64,000 nt of DNA from Rutidosis leptorrhynchoides. Taxonomy: Eukaryota > Streptophyta > Magnoliopsida > Asterales > Asteraceae. This document shows positions 36,001-45,971 of this stretch, one piece after another. Below the pieces are notes generated by a model, which saw only the letters and a list, made by a program, of their open reading frames with translations, made no database searches and had not been told where the DNA came from. The first letter of the stretch is position 1, and every line of letters starts with the position of its first letter. Location of the stretch: positions 363,388,001-363,452,000 of the forward strand of contig NC_092337.1 of NCBI RefSeq assembly GCF_046630445.1, given 5' to 3'. The position numbers were made by a program, and so were the translations under genes.

Positions 36001-36267
36001 TAAAAACTGCATTCAAGAAACTTATTTTGTTGTAACATATTTGTATTGTAAACCATTATGTAATGGTCGTGTGTAAACAGGATATTTTAGATTATCATTA
36101 TTTGATAATCTACGTAAAGCTTTTTAAACCTTTATTGATGAAATAAAGGTTATGGTTTGTTTTAAAATGAATGCAGTCTTTGAAAAACGTCTCATATAGA
36201 GGTCAAAACCTCGCAACGAAATCAATTAATATGGAACGTTTTTAATCAATAAGAACGGGACATTTCA
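33019..36267 (+). repeat. 5' LTR of Element 2
   Basis: It is 3,249 bp, TGTAGTGACCC...GGGACATTTCA. It contains the palindrome GATAGATCTATC (35,636-35,647), the donor-like TTCTCAG|GTGATT (35,924/35,925) and the U5 hairpin GAGGT-CAAA-ACCTC (36,199-36,212). Open frames inside it (for example 33,593-33,826) are not genes. Confidence 0.9.
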
Positions 36268-36269
36268 GT

Positions 36270-36281
36270 TGGTATCCGAGC
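36270..36281 (+). other. Primer binding site of Element 2, one mismatch
   Basis: TGGTATCCGAGC differs at one base (A to C) from the initiator tRNA-Met complement seen in every other element of the window. Confidence 0.8.
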
Positions 36282-36476
36282 GTTGGTCTTAGAGAACCAG
36301 AATTTTGCATTAGTGTGTCTTATCGAGTTTGTTAGGATGCATTAGTGAGTCTGGACTTCGACCGTGTTTACTTGAAAAATGATTGCTTAACAAATTTTGT
36401 TGGAAACTATATATTTTTAACATGTGAATATTATGTGATATATTAATCTCTTAACGGGTTTGATATTATGTGATAG

Positions 36477-37091
36477 ATGTCTACCTCTAGAACAAGTCCC
36501 ATTGACTCACCTAATAATAATGAAGAGTCAAATGTAAATTGGAATGATTCGTGGACTGATTCACAAGTTCCCGAAGAGGAAATGGAAGAAGAGTCGGAAC
36601 CGGAAGAAGAATCGGAACCGGAAGAAGAATCGGAACCGGATGAAGAAATAGAACCGGTGGGGGAAATAATAAAACGGTTAAGTAAAAGAAAATCCTCAAC
36701 CAACCGACCAAGGTTAATTATGGTCAATGGTGTTTCCGCCAAGGAAGCAAAATATTGGGAGGATTACCAATTCTCCGATGAATCGGATTCCGACGAGAAT
36801 TCCGATGATGTTATAGAAATTACCCCAACTGAATTTAAAAAGGCAAAAGAAAATAATAAGGGAAAGGGCATAAAAATAGAGAAATCTAATTCCAACCCCG
36901 ATGAACTTTATATGTATCGTCAACCCCCGAAGTCCTTAAGTTGTAACAATGACCCGGGAACCTCTAAACCACCAGGTTTTTCTAAACCAATGTGGACAAT
37001 GACGGCTCGTATTAGGGGAACATCATATATCCCTAGAAACTTGGCAAAACGATCCAAAACCGAAGAAGAAGAAACAAGCGAGTCGGAATAA
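36477..37091 (+). CDS. Extra acidic ORF upstream of gag, Element 2
   Basis: This intact 204-codon frame of unknown function lies between PBS and gag. Residues 1-60 are very acidic with four SEPEEE-type repeats. The middle (DESDSDENSDDVIEIT) is acidic too. The C-terminal third is Lys/Arg-rich with PMWTMTARIRG and ends in SKTEEEETSESE. A matching ORF sits at the same place in Element 3 (45,133-45,603), with the same repeat and a TARI block. The ATG follows a GTGATAG, that is, it starts directly after an AG that could serve as splice acceptor. Canonical Tekay elements have only gag-pol, so this is an accessory gene. A nuclear or nucleic-acid role is only a guess from the acidic/basic split. Confidence 0.65.
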   Translation: MSTSRTSPIDSPNNNEESNVNWNDSWTDSQVPEEEMEEESEPEEESEPEEESEPDEEIEPVGEIIKRLSKRKSSTNRPRLIMVNGVSAKEAKYWEDYQFSDESDSDENSDDVIEITPTEFKKAKENNKGKGIKIEKSNSNPDELYMYRQPPKSLSCNNDPGTSKPPGFSKPMWTMTARIRGTSYIPRNLAKRSKTEEEETSESE

Positions 37092-37229
37092 GATAGTTGT
37101 ATTCGTGTGGTGTAATATATGTAATATAGTGTGCTTATGCTTTATGATATATGTAAAAATTGCTTGTATTAATAAGTATTTTTTTTTATGAATCTAACTC
37201 TTGTCTATTTTACAGTATAAAAACACAAA

Positions 37230-37913
37230 ATGGATAGACAACCCAATATTTTAAGAGACCTACCCGGAGACATGATTGATGAAATCTTGTCTAGAGTCGG
37301 TCAGAATTCTTCGGCACAACTATTTAAGGCGATATCAGTTTGTAAGACATTCGAAGAACGTTCCAAGAATGCCTTGGTTTATAAAAGGCTTTTGTTCGAA
37401 AGATGAGGGATATCACATTGGGAAATCCATAAGTTACGATGTGTTTACTTTGACGCATATATTGCGGGGAACCCAAATGCTATTTTACGCAACGGGTTAA
37501 GAAATTATTTTGACTCAGTATATCCGAATATAGGACTTCGTGATTTAGAAAAAGCGGCTAACATGAAACATAAAGAAGCATGTTATGCTTACGGATTAGT
37601 AATGTTCGCTTCTCACCAAAGTGAGAACAAGAACATCGGGCTACAACTATTAAACAAAACGTTCCCACAAGTGACGGAGTCGGTAATTGGGGTAAGAAAT
37701 GAGGTTTTTAGATTGTTACGGGACTGTTGGACATTACGTAACCCTCGTCCCTTTGACGACGTTACAACACGCTATTTTATCAACGGCCATAACGGTTATG
37801 TTCCACAAGACCAAGGATGGGAAGTAATCCTAGTAAAACCAGAATGCATGACTTGTTTCTGGACGTATGAATTACGTGTCTTTATTGCCTTTGCTGAACG
37901 ACTTGTGTACTAG
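37230..37913 (+). pseudogene. Captured F-box gene (At2g35280-like) in Element 2
   Basis: The frame from ATG 37,230 has 227 codons with one TGA at codon 59 (37,404-37,406). The N-terminus has DLPGDMIDEILSRVGQNSS and KAISVCKTFEE, a typical F-box. After the stop come FDAYIAGNPNAILRNGLRNYF and KAANMKHKEACYAYGLVMFA, then a Cys-containing end (PECMTCFWTYELRVFIAF). This layout is that of plant F-box proteins like At2g35280, which have Sel1/TPR-like helices after the F-box. It lies in sense between the acidic ORF and gag and is missing from Element 3, so it was probably acquired. The start follows CTATTTTACAG, a good 3' splice site (37,215/37,216). The gene is unrelated to the F-box/DUF295 cluster. 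Confidence 0.75.
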
Positions 37914-38019
37914 CTAGAATTATCTTCACAACCATCTTGTATCAAATTTATTGTGTGCTATATTTCATGCTATATGTAAAATAAGGGGTATTGTAAGTTT
38001 GTAAAATATTGTGTAAAAG

Positions 38020-38251
38020 TTTGAACGCGAAATATTATTATAATCAGTTTTTCATATAGAATTGTAGTAGTTGAATTGTATATTAGCTACTAAGTATGAA
38101 CTTAACGGGTAGGTACTACCCGAATTTAAACTTATAAAACGCTAATATGAAGAAAAAGCTTTTATAAATGAGTTCATATTATGCTACGAAATACTATTAA
38201 CTACTCTTAATATTCTGTATGATTAACTTGTTCCATTTGACTATTTTGAAG
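38020..38251 (+). promoter_or_regulatory. Conserved pre-gag block of Element 2 with internal PPT motif
   Basis: It contains TTAACGGGTAGGTACTACCC (38,102-38,121) and then TATAAAACGCTAATATGAAG. This matches 45,785-45,890 of Element 3 far better than the surrounding non-coding DNA does. The first part repeats the polypurine tract found before the 3' LTR (41,370-41,383). GGGTAG-GTA-CTACCC can fold back on itself. The block ends at a possible splice acceptor (TATTTTGAAG|GAAATGG). Confidence 0.55.
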
Positions 38252-38254
38252 GAA

Positions 38255-40640
38255 ATGGTACCGACTACTCGACACATCGTGAATATGAATGAAGAGGAAT
38301 TCCGTACTTTTCTAGCTTCAAACATAGCCGCAGTACAGGCTCCGCTACATACCAACAATAACCTTGGATCTGGTAGTACAGGAAATCGTGTAGGATGCAC
38401 CTACAAAGAATTCACTGCCTGCAAACCTTTGGAATTTGATGGAACCGAAGGACCGATCGGATTGAAACGGTGGACCGAGAAGGTCGAATCGGTGTTTGCC
38501 ATAAGTAAGTGTACTGAAGAGGACAAAGTGAAGTACGCTACGCATACCTTCACAGGTTCTGCGTTAACATGGTGGAATACCTATCTAGAACAAGTGGGAC
38601 AAGATGATGCTTACGTACTACCGTGGTCAGCATTCAAGCACTTGATGAACGAGAAGTACCGTCCCAGAACCGAGGTCAATAAGCTCAAGACAGAACTTAG
38701 AGGGTTACGAACCCAAGGATTTGATATTACCACGTACGAAAGATGATTCACAGAATTGTGCCTATTGTGTCCGGGAGCATTCGAAGATGTGGAAGAGAAG
38801 ATCGACGCTTTTGTGAAATGATTACCGGAAAGAATCCAAGAAGATATAAGTTCACACGAGCCCGCCTCCATACAACAGGCATATAGAATGGCTCACAAAC
38901 TAGTGAACCAGGTTGAAGAAAGAATTAAAGAACAGACTGCTGAAGAGGCCAATGTGAAGCAAGTCAAAAGAAAGTGGGAGGAAAACGGTGATAAGAATCA
39001 CCAATATAACAACAACAGCAATTACAACAATAATCGCAACAATTATCCCAACAATCGCAATATCAATCGCAACTACAACAAACGGCCCAACAACAACAAC
39101 AACAACAACAACAGCAACAGCAACTACAACAATCATCCCAACAACAATAATAACCGCAACAACAACAACAATCAGAAGCAGCTATGCCAAATGTGTGAAA
39201 AGTATCACTCGGGGTTCTGCACCAAATTTTGCAACAAGTGTAAAAGAAATGGTCATAGCGCGGCGAAGTGTGAGGTCTACGGACCAGGGGTTAATAGAAC
39301 GAAAGGAACAAATGGTGTCGGAACGAGTAATGGCGGAGCAAGTAGTGTCGGAGCAAGTTATGCCAATGTATTTTGTTATAAATGTGGAAAACCGGGCCAC
39401 ATTATTAGAAATTTCCCGAACCAGGAGAACACGAATGGACAAGGCCGCGGAAGGGTTTTCAATATTAATGCGGCAGAGGCACAGGAAGACCCGGAGCTTG
39501 TTACGGGTACGTTTCTTATTGACAATAAATCTGCTTACGTTTTATTTGATTCGGGTGCGGATAGAAGCTATATGAGTAGAGATTTTTGTGCTAAATTAAG
39601 TTGTCCATTGACGCCTTTGGATAGTAAATTTTTACTCGAATTAGCAAATGGTAAATTAATTTCAGCAGATAATATATGTCGGAATCGAGAAATTAAACTG
39701 GTTAGCGAAACATTTAAGATTGATTTGATACCAGTAGAGTTAGGGAGTTTTGATGTGATAATCGGTATGGACTGGTTGAAAGAAGTGAAAGCAGAGATCG
39801 TTTGTTACAAAAATGCAATTCACATTATACGAGAAAAAGGAAAACCCTTAATGGTGTACGGAGAAAAGGGCAACACGAAGCTACATCTTATTAGTAATTT
39901 GAAGGCACAAAAACTAATAAGAAAAGGTTACTATGCTGTTCTAGCACACGTCGAGAAAGTACAAACTGAAGAAAAGAGCATCAATGATGTTCCCGTCGCA
40001 AAAGAATTTCCCGATGTATTTCCGAAAGAATTACCGGGATTACCCCCACATCGATCAGTTGAATTTCAAATAGATCTTGTACCAGGAGCTGCACCAATAG
40101 CTCGTGCTCCTTACAGACTCGCACCCAACGAGATGAAAGAACTGCAAAGCCAATTACAAGAACTTTTAGAGCGTGGTTTCATTCGACCAAGCACATCACC
40201 GTGGGGAGCTCCTGTTTTGTTTGTCAAGAAGAAAGATGGTACATTACGGTTGTGTATCGACTACCGAGAGTTGAACAAACTTACCATCAAGAACCGCTAC
40301 CCACTACCGAGAATCGACGACTTATTTGATCAACTACAAGGCTCGTCTGTTTATTCAAAGATTGACTTACGTTCCAGGTATCATCAAATGCGGGTGAAAG
40401 AAGATGATATTCCAAAGACTGCTTTCAGAACACGTTACGGTCATTACGAGTTTATGGTCATGCCGTTTGGTTTAACTAATGCACCAGCTGTGTTCATGGA
40501 CCTTATGAACCGAGTGTGTGGACCATACCTTGACAAGTTTGTCATTGTTTTCATTGATGACATACTTATTTACTCAAAGAATGACCAAGAACACGGTGAA
40601 CATTTGAGAAAGGTGTTAGAAGAATATCGGAAACAGTTGG
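38255..40640 (+). pseudogene. Gypsy gag-protease-RT of Element 2, broken
   Basis: One frame runs from the Met at 38,255 (another in-frame Met lies at 38,219). The Gag core (GSALTWWNTYLEQVG) is followed by stops TGA 38,744 (after TTYER, where Arg is expected) and TGA 38,819. An Asn-rich linker (about 38,990-39,175) follows, then a CX2C/H zinc cluster and a second knuckle [16 protein letters not shown] whose last Cys is Phe. The protease has [15 protein letters not shown] begins at [16 protein letters not shown] and reaches the catalytic [19 protein letters not shown] has Arg where Element 3 has Gly. The frame is lost at about 40,640, where roughly 1.5 kb of pol was deleted. It is not functional. 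Confidence 0.85.
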
Positions 40641-41348
40641 GATCGACATCTACCGTTAGCAGAATTTTCCTACAACAACAGCTACCATTCAAGCATTGAG
40701 ATGGCGCCGTTTGAAGCACTTTATGGTAGAAAGTGCAGGTCTCCGATTTGTTGGAGTGAAGTGGGGGATAGACAGATTACGGGTCCGGAGATTATACAAG
40801 AAACTACCGAGAAGATCATCCAAATTCAACAACGGTTGAAAACCGCCCAAAGTCGACAAAAGAGCTACGCTGACATTAAAAGAAAAGATATAGAATTTGA
40901 AATTAGAGAGATGGTCATGCTTAAAGTTGCACCTTGGAAAGGCGTTGTTCGATTTGGTAAACGAGGGAAATTAAATCCAAGGTATATTGGACCATTCAAG
41001 ATTATTGATCGTGTCGGACCAGTAGCTTACCGACTTGAGTTACCTCAACAACTCGCGGCTGTACATAACACTTTCCACGTCTCGAATTTGAAGAAATGTT
41101 TTGCTAAAGAAGATCTCACTATTCCGTTAGATGAAATCCAAATCAACGAAAAACTTCAATTCATCGAAGAACCCGTCGAAATAATGGATCGTGAGGTTAA
41201 AAGACTTAAGCAAAACAAGATACCAATTATTAAGGTTCGATGGAATGCTCGTAGAGGACCTGAGTTCACCTGGGAGCGTGAAGATCAGATGAAGAAGAAA
41301 TACCCGCATCTATTTCCAGAAGATTCGTCAACACCTTCAACAGCTTAA
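40641..41348 (+). pseudogene. Integrase C-terminus and chromodomain of Element 2
   Basis: Beyond the deletion joint, the integrase frame (+1 relative to RT) resumes at [13 protein letters not shown]. From 40,701 it is an open frame: [15 protein letters not shown], the GPY/F module [20 protein letters not shown], and FHVSNLKKC. The tail [20 protein letters not shown]...[20 protein letters not shown] is a chromodomain of the Tekay/Del clade. This domain targets chromatin during integration. The catalytic DDE core is gone. Confidence 0.85.
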
Positions 41349-41383
41349 AATTTCGGGATGAAATTTATGTAACGGGTAGGTAC
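41345..41383 (+). other. Stem-loop and polypurine tract of Element 2
   Basis: AAATTTCGGGATGAAATTT, an imperfect palindrome, is followed by TAACGGGTAGGTAC (41,370-41,383), directly before the 3' LTR. The tract primes plus-strand synthesis. The same pair is found in Elements 1 and 3. Confidence 0.7.
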
Positions 41384-42015
41384 TGTAGTGACCCGAACTT
41401 TTCCATGTTTATATATATTAATTGAGATTGATATTTACATGATTAAATGTTTCCAACATGTTAAGCAATCAAACTTGTTAAGACTTGATTAATTGAAATA
41501 GGTTTCATATAGACAATTGACCACCCAAGTTGACCGGTGATTCACGAACGTTAAAACTTGTAAAAACTATATGATGACATATATATGGTTATATATATAG
41601 TTAACATGATATTATGATAAGTAAACATATCATTAAGTATATTAACAACGAACTACATATGTAAAAACAAGACTACTAACTTAATGATTTTGAATCGAGA
41701 CATATATGTAACGATTATCGTTGTAACGACATTTAATGTATATATATCATATTAAGAGATATTCGTACATCATAATATCATGATAATATAATAATTTAAA
41801 ATCTCTTTTGATATTATAAACATTGTGTTAACAACATTTAACAAGATCGTTAACCTAAAGGTTTCAAAACAACATTTACATGTAACGACTAACGATGACT
41901 TAACGACTCAGTTAAAATGTATATACATGTAGTGTTTTAATATGTATTCATACACTTTTTAAAGACTTCAAGACACTTATCAAAATACTTCTACTTAACA
42001 AAAATGCTTACAATT
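41384..42015 (+). repeat. 3' LTR of Element 2, first part
   Basis: This 632-bp piece starts TGTAGTGACCC and is interrupted at the target copy CAATT (42,011-42,015) by Element 3. Confidence 0.9.
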
Positions 42016-44944
42016 TGTAACGACCCGCACTTTTTCGATCGTTCTATACTTATAAGATTAATATTTACATAAATTAAACCTTACCAACATGATAAGCAAT
42101 CCAAATTGTTGAGACTTATGTTTTCGAAAAGAGTTTTACACAACGTTTGACCGTCTAGTTTGACCGATGATATCACGAACTATACAATATATGATAATTA
42201 TACGTTTGTGTATATATATGTATATATACATATTTAACATGATCTAAGAATGTTTTAATATCTCATTTTTTATTAATAACAATAAGTTATAAGTATATTT
42301 TGAAACTACTAACTTAAGTTTTCAAAACGATAACCATACGTAACGTTATTTGACTTAAATACTTATAACCTATAATGTTTATACATATATCGTATAAGTA
42401 ATGTATTTAATCACTTTTAAAGGGCTTACATACATAAAACAATATAAGTATATTTACAAAAGATAGCTATATTTGAATCCTCGTTCCGTTTTCTCAAAGA
42501 TTTCTATACGTATACCTAGGGTATATGTACCCGTATCATACGCAGCTTATAGATGTATTTACTATTGGTATATACCAATAAAAATCTGCTCCTTAGCAGC
42601 CTTAAATGATTAAGAAACATGTGGAACCAACCATTTGTCAAGTAGCATGAATTATTTAGCAAGAAAACAAAGTTAGGTATCTTTTTTTTCCTTTATAACC
42701 TAAAAACGTTTTTATGCATGCACAACATTTCTTCACCCCATTTTCTCATACTTACACTTCCATTTCTCTCTCAAAATACTCTTAACTTCATACTTGATCA
42801 TCTCCAAGCATTTTCCCCATCATTTAGCTTCAAAAACAACACTTAAACCTCATAAGAAAACCTTACAAAAACACTTCAAGAAATCCTTCCAAGAACACCA
42901 ACTTACTTCCAATCTTTCATCCACTTCCATCACCCTTTTGGTTCTAGGTTCTTACTCCTCTTTTACAGCAACCTTGTCCAAGGAACTTGAGGTAGAATCT
43001 ATGTTCATAACCTTATTCGATTCATATATATATAGCTATCTTATTTTGTGGTATAAAAGTTTAACAACAAGAACATAGTTTGAAAGTTTTCAAACTTGAT
43101 TGCAAACTAAATAGATCCTTCTAACTTAACTTTTAAAATACTTCAAGACCTGTAATATAACTTAAATATATGCTAATTTAACAAGGTATAACTTGGTTTT
43201 TCAAAGAACACCTTAAAAACTGTTTTTACGACGTCGGAGTGTAACCGGGGGCTGTTTTGGGTTGGATAATTAAAAACCATCTTAAACTTTGAATTGGAGG
43301 TTTATTTTCTGGAAAAATGATTTTTACTATAAATATGATAACACATAAAAATTTCATGATTTAACTCAAAGTATAAGTATTTTTAGAAAAATAATCATTT
43401 AAGGTTGTTTACATGATGGAAAATGATTAACTTCATAAGTTTCACTAAAGTTTGACCTATGACCCGTGATTTCGAATACAAACTAAGGTATTTACAGTTC
43501 ATAGTCTTAAAGAGGGACTCGATCCAAGGAAGTGGCAAGTTGAATCAACGAAAACGGAGTTGTAACGAAGAAACTATGACCAAAACGAGATCGGATATCT
43601 AAGACTAGTTTAGCTACGAAAATAATTGGAGAAAATTAAATAAATCACATCTTTTTAAAATAACATGATATTTTATATATATGTACTCATAATTTAATTT
43701 TATATGGTTCAGGATCACCCGTAAACAATACGAGAAGATTAATCATAAGATCCCATGATTGTACGCAACACGTCATTTGACAACACCGGTACTTTATGTA
43801 CGCAACACGTCATTTGACAACACCGGTACCATGGGTCAAGATTAATCTCGACCAATACATATACGATGGGGTTTTATTTATTTCGTTGGGGGTTTTATTT
43901 ATTTCATTGCGGGTATATTAAACATCTAAAAATGAACCATTAAAATTGAATTACTAACAACGAACTGCTAACTACGGACTAAGGAATTATTAAAAGTATT
44001 AAAAGTATAACAAGTATATATATGTGACGTTTGTTTAAAAAGAAAAGGTATTGATATATTATATATGGATAGGTTCGTGATATCAACCAGAGACCAAGTC
44101 AAATTATATATATCTTCAAGACGAAAGTGAGTATATAGTCCCACTTTTAAACTCTAAATATTTCGGGATGAGAATACATGTATTTTATGTTTTACGTTAT
44201 GGACACAAGTAACTGAAAAATATATTCTACGTTGAGTTGTACCACTGGCATACTTCCCTGTAGCTTGGTAACTAATATTTACAGCGGTATTGTAAACGCG
44301 AATCCTGTTGATAGATCTATCGGGCCTGACAACCCCAACCGGACTGGACGACCAGTATTCAACGGTTGCACAGTACTTCGTTTTGTGACTACACTTGGTA
44401 CGGTGTAGTAAGATTTCATAATAAAGGGAATATGCGACGTGATTAAATGTTAAGTATGGTTACCAAGTGCTCAACCACTTAGAATATTTTTATTAAACTG
44501 TTTATATATGAAATCTTGTGGTCTATATATATATATTGCAGCCGGCACTAAACCTATATCTCACCAACTTTATGTTGACGTTTTAAACATGTTTATTCTC
44601 AGGTGATAATTAGAAGCTTCCACTGCATCATGTTGAACCTAAGCAGGATCTTGCGTACTCATATTTGTGTCAAAAATAAAACTGCATATCCGAGGATTTG
44701 TGTTGTGAAATACGCTAGAAACCGTGTTGTTATCATTATTTGTAAAGTCTGTAAGTCGAAGATTATCGCTAAACGATAATCATCTTTTTATTGTCTAAAG
44801 CTTGTAACAAAAATAATGGTTGTGGTTTGTAATGTGAAATATATGCAGTTTTTCTTTTAAAAATGTCGCATATAGAGGTCAATACCTCGCAATGAAATCA
44901 TACGTTATCTAACACGTTCTTATGGTTAAGGACGGGTTATGACA
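42016..44944 (+). repeat. 5' LTR of Element 3
   Basis: It starts TGTAACGACCC and ends GGGTTATGACA. It contains a 2-copy tandem of GTACGCAACACGTCATTTGA (about 43,760-43,830), the palindrome GATAGATCTATC (44,310-44,321), the donor-like TTCTCAG|GTGATA (44,602/44,603) and the U5 hairpin GAGGT-CAAT-ACCTC (44,875-44,888). A TTTATAACC box near 42,693 is a possible TATA element. The 94-codon frame at 42,794-43,078, also in the 3' LTR, has no domain. Confidence 0.9.
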
Positions 44945-44946
44945 TG

Positions 44947-44958
44947 TGGTATCAGAGC
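44947..44958 (+). other. Primer binding site of Element 3
   Basis: TGGTATCAGAGC (initiator tRNA-Met type), two bases after the LTR. Confidence 0.9.
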
Positions 44959-45132
44959 GGTGGTCTTAGCAAACCAGGTTTGCATTAGTGTGTCTAACTG
45001 ATAAGTCGTTAGGATACATTAGTAAGTCTGGACTTTGACCGGGTCTGATTTAAAAACCATTGCTTATTATTGTTGGTTAAAATTTATATGTAAATATTAT
45101 GTAGTACTAATGGGTTAGTTGTTGTGTGATAG

Positions 45133-45603
45133 ATGTCGGGCTCAAAACTTGTTATCACATTCAGCGACTCCGAACCAGAATCTTCAGATGGTGTTCCAGT
45201 CATTAACCTATCCGATGACGAAAATAATATCTTTGGGGAAGACTCACAAATTCCGGATGAACCGACTATAGAGAACCCGGAAAGTGAACCCGAGGAGGAA
45301 AGTGAACCCGAGGAGGAAAGTGAACCCGAGGAGGAAAGTGAACCCGAGGAAGAAATACAGGAAATTACAAAAGAAGAGTTCGAACTAGGAAAGAAACGAA
45401 AGGCTAATGAATTAGAAAATTCAAATCCTGAGTTTAATAAGGATGATGTGGCACCAACTCCACTAGACACTACCACCCCTATTCCCGCTATTCCTATTCA
45501 TTCTATCCCGGCATCCAGTTCCTCAGTCCCACAGCCAAAATATAGGCAGACAGCCAGGATAAGCGTTAAGCGATTCTTTGAACCTAAACGTCCTAGAAAA
45601 TAG
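45133..45603 (+). CDS. Extra acidic ORF upstream of gag, Element 3
   Basis: This intact 156-codon frame of unknown function lies 175 bp downstream of the PBS. The first half is acidic (FSDSEPESSDG, then four tandem SEPEEE repeats encoded by near-identical DNA repeats at 45,283-45,348). The second half has a Thr/Pro/Ser-rich linker and ends in a basic tail (RQTARISVKRFFEPKRPRK) that looks like a nuclear localisation signal. The homologous ORF in Element 2 is longer and has the same repeat and TARI motif. It begins right after GTGATAG, a possible splice acceptor. It is separated from gag by 368 bp, so translation from the same unspliced RNA would put it first. Confidence 0.65.
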   Translation: MSGSKLVITFSDSEPESSDGVPVINLSDDENNIFGEDSQIPDEPTIENPESEPEEESEPEEESEPEEESEPEEEIQEITKEEFELGKKRKANELENSNPEFNKDDVAPTPLDTTTPIPAIPIHSIPASSSSVPQPKYRQTARISVKRFFEPKRPRK

Positions 45604-45784
45604 ACCAAACGATGCGCTGCCGTATTAAACCATGGGATCATATAATGTTTTGTATAATATTATTAGTGTGGTTTGTTTAAAGTTCGATGTAAGATAAGCA
45701 TATGTAAAATAGTGAAGTGTGAAATGCAATAATTTTCCATGGTTAAGTATTATTTAGATGGTAGTAATTGATTCTGTACTAAGC

Positions 45785-45965
45785 TATTAAGTATGGACAT
45801 TAACGGGTAGGTACTACCCTAGATATAATTATAAAACGCTAATAAGAAGAAAAGGCTTTTATAATAATACCTGGTTCATATTATTAATAAGCTATAATGT
45901 ACTGTAAATATACACTACATCTATAATATTCCATGTGAATAATTATTTTCTTTTCATTCTTATAG
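45785..45965 (+). promoter_or_regulatory. Conserved pre-gag block of Element 3 with internal PPT and splice acceptor
   Basis: TTAACGGGTAGGTACTACCC (45,800-45,819) and then TATAAAACGCTAATAAGAAG and GGTTCATATTAT are shared with Element 2 (38,020-38,251). The block ends in a pyrimidine-rich TTTTCTTTTCATTCTTATAG at 45,965, a textbook plant 3' splice site, six bases before the gag ATG. Confidence 0.6.
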
Positions 45966-45971
45966 AAGAAT

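Noticed and set aside
38900..39136. Minus-strand frame rich in Val/Ile opposite the Asn-rich Gag linker
   Set aside because: It is a mirror of the AAC/CAA repeats that encode poly-Asn on the plus strand, with no independent coding signs.
38988..39575. Alternative plus-strand frame of 195 codons overlapping Element 2 gag-protease
   Set aside because: The Thr/Ile-rich start is the Asn linker read in another frame, and no zinc or protease motif is in this frame. The same applies to 46,759-47,175 in Element 3.
42794..43078. 94-codon frame repeated at 51,228-51,512
   Set aside because: It is duplicated only because it lies in both LTRs of Element 3. It falls in the leader part of the LTR and shows no domain.
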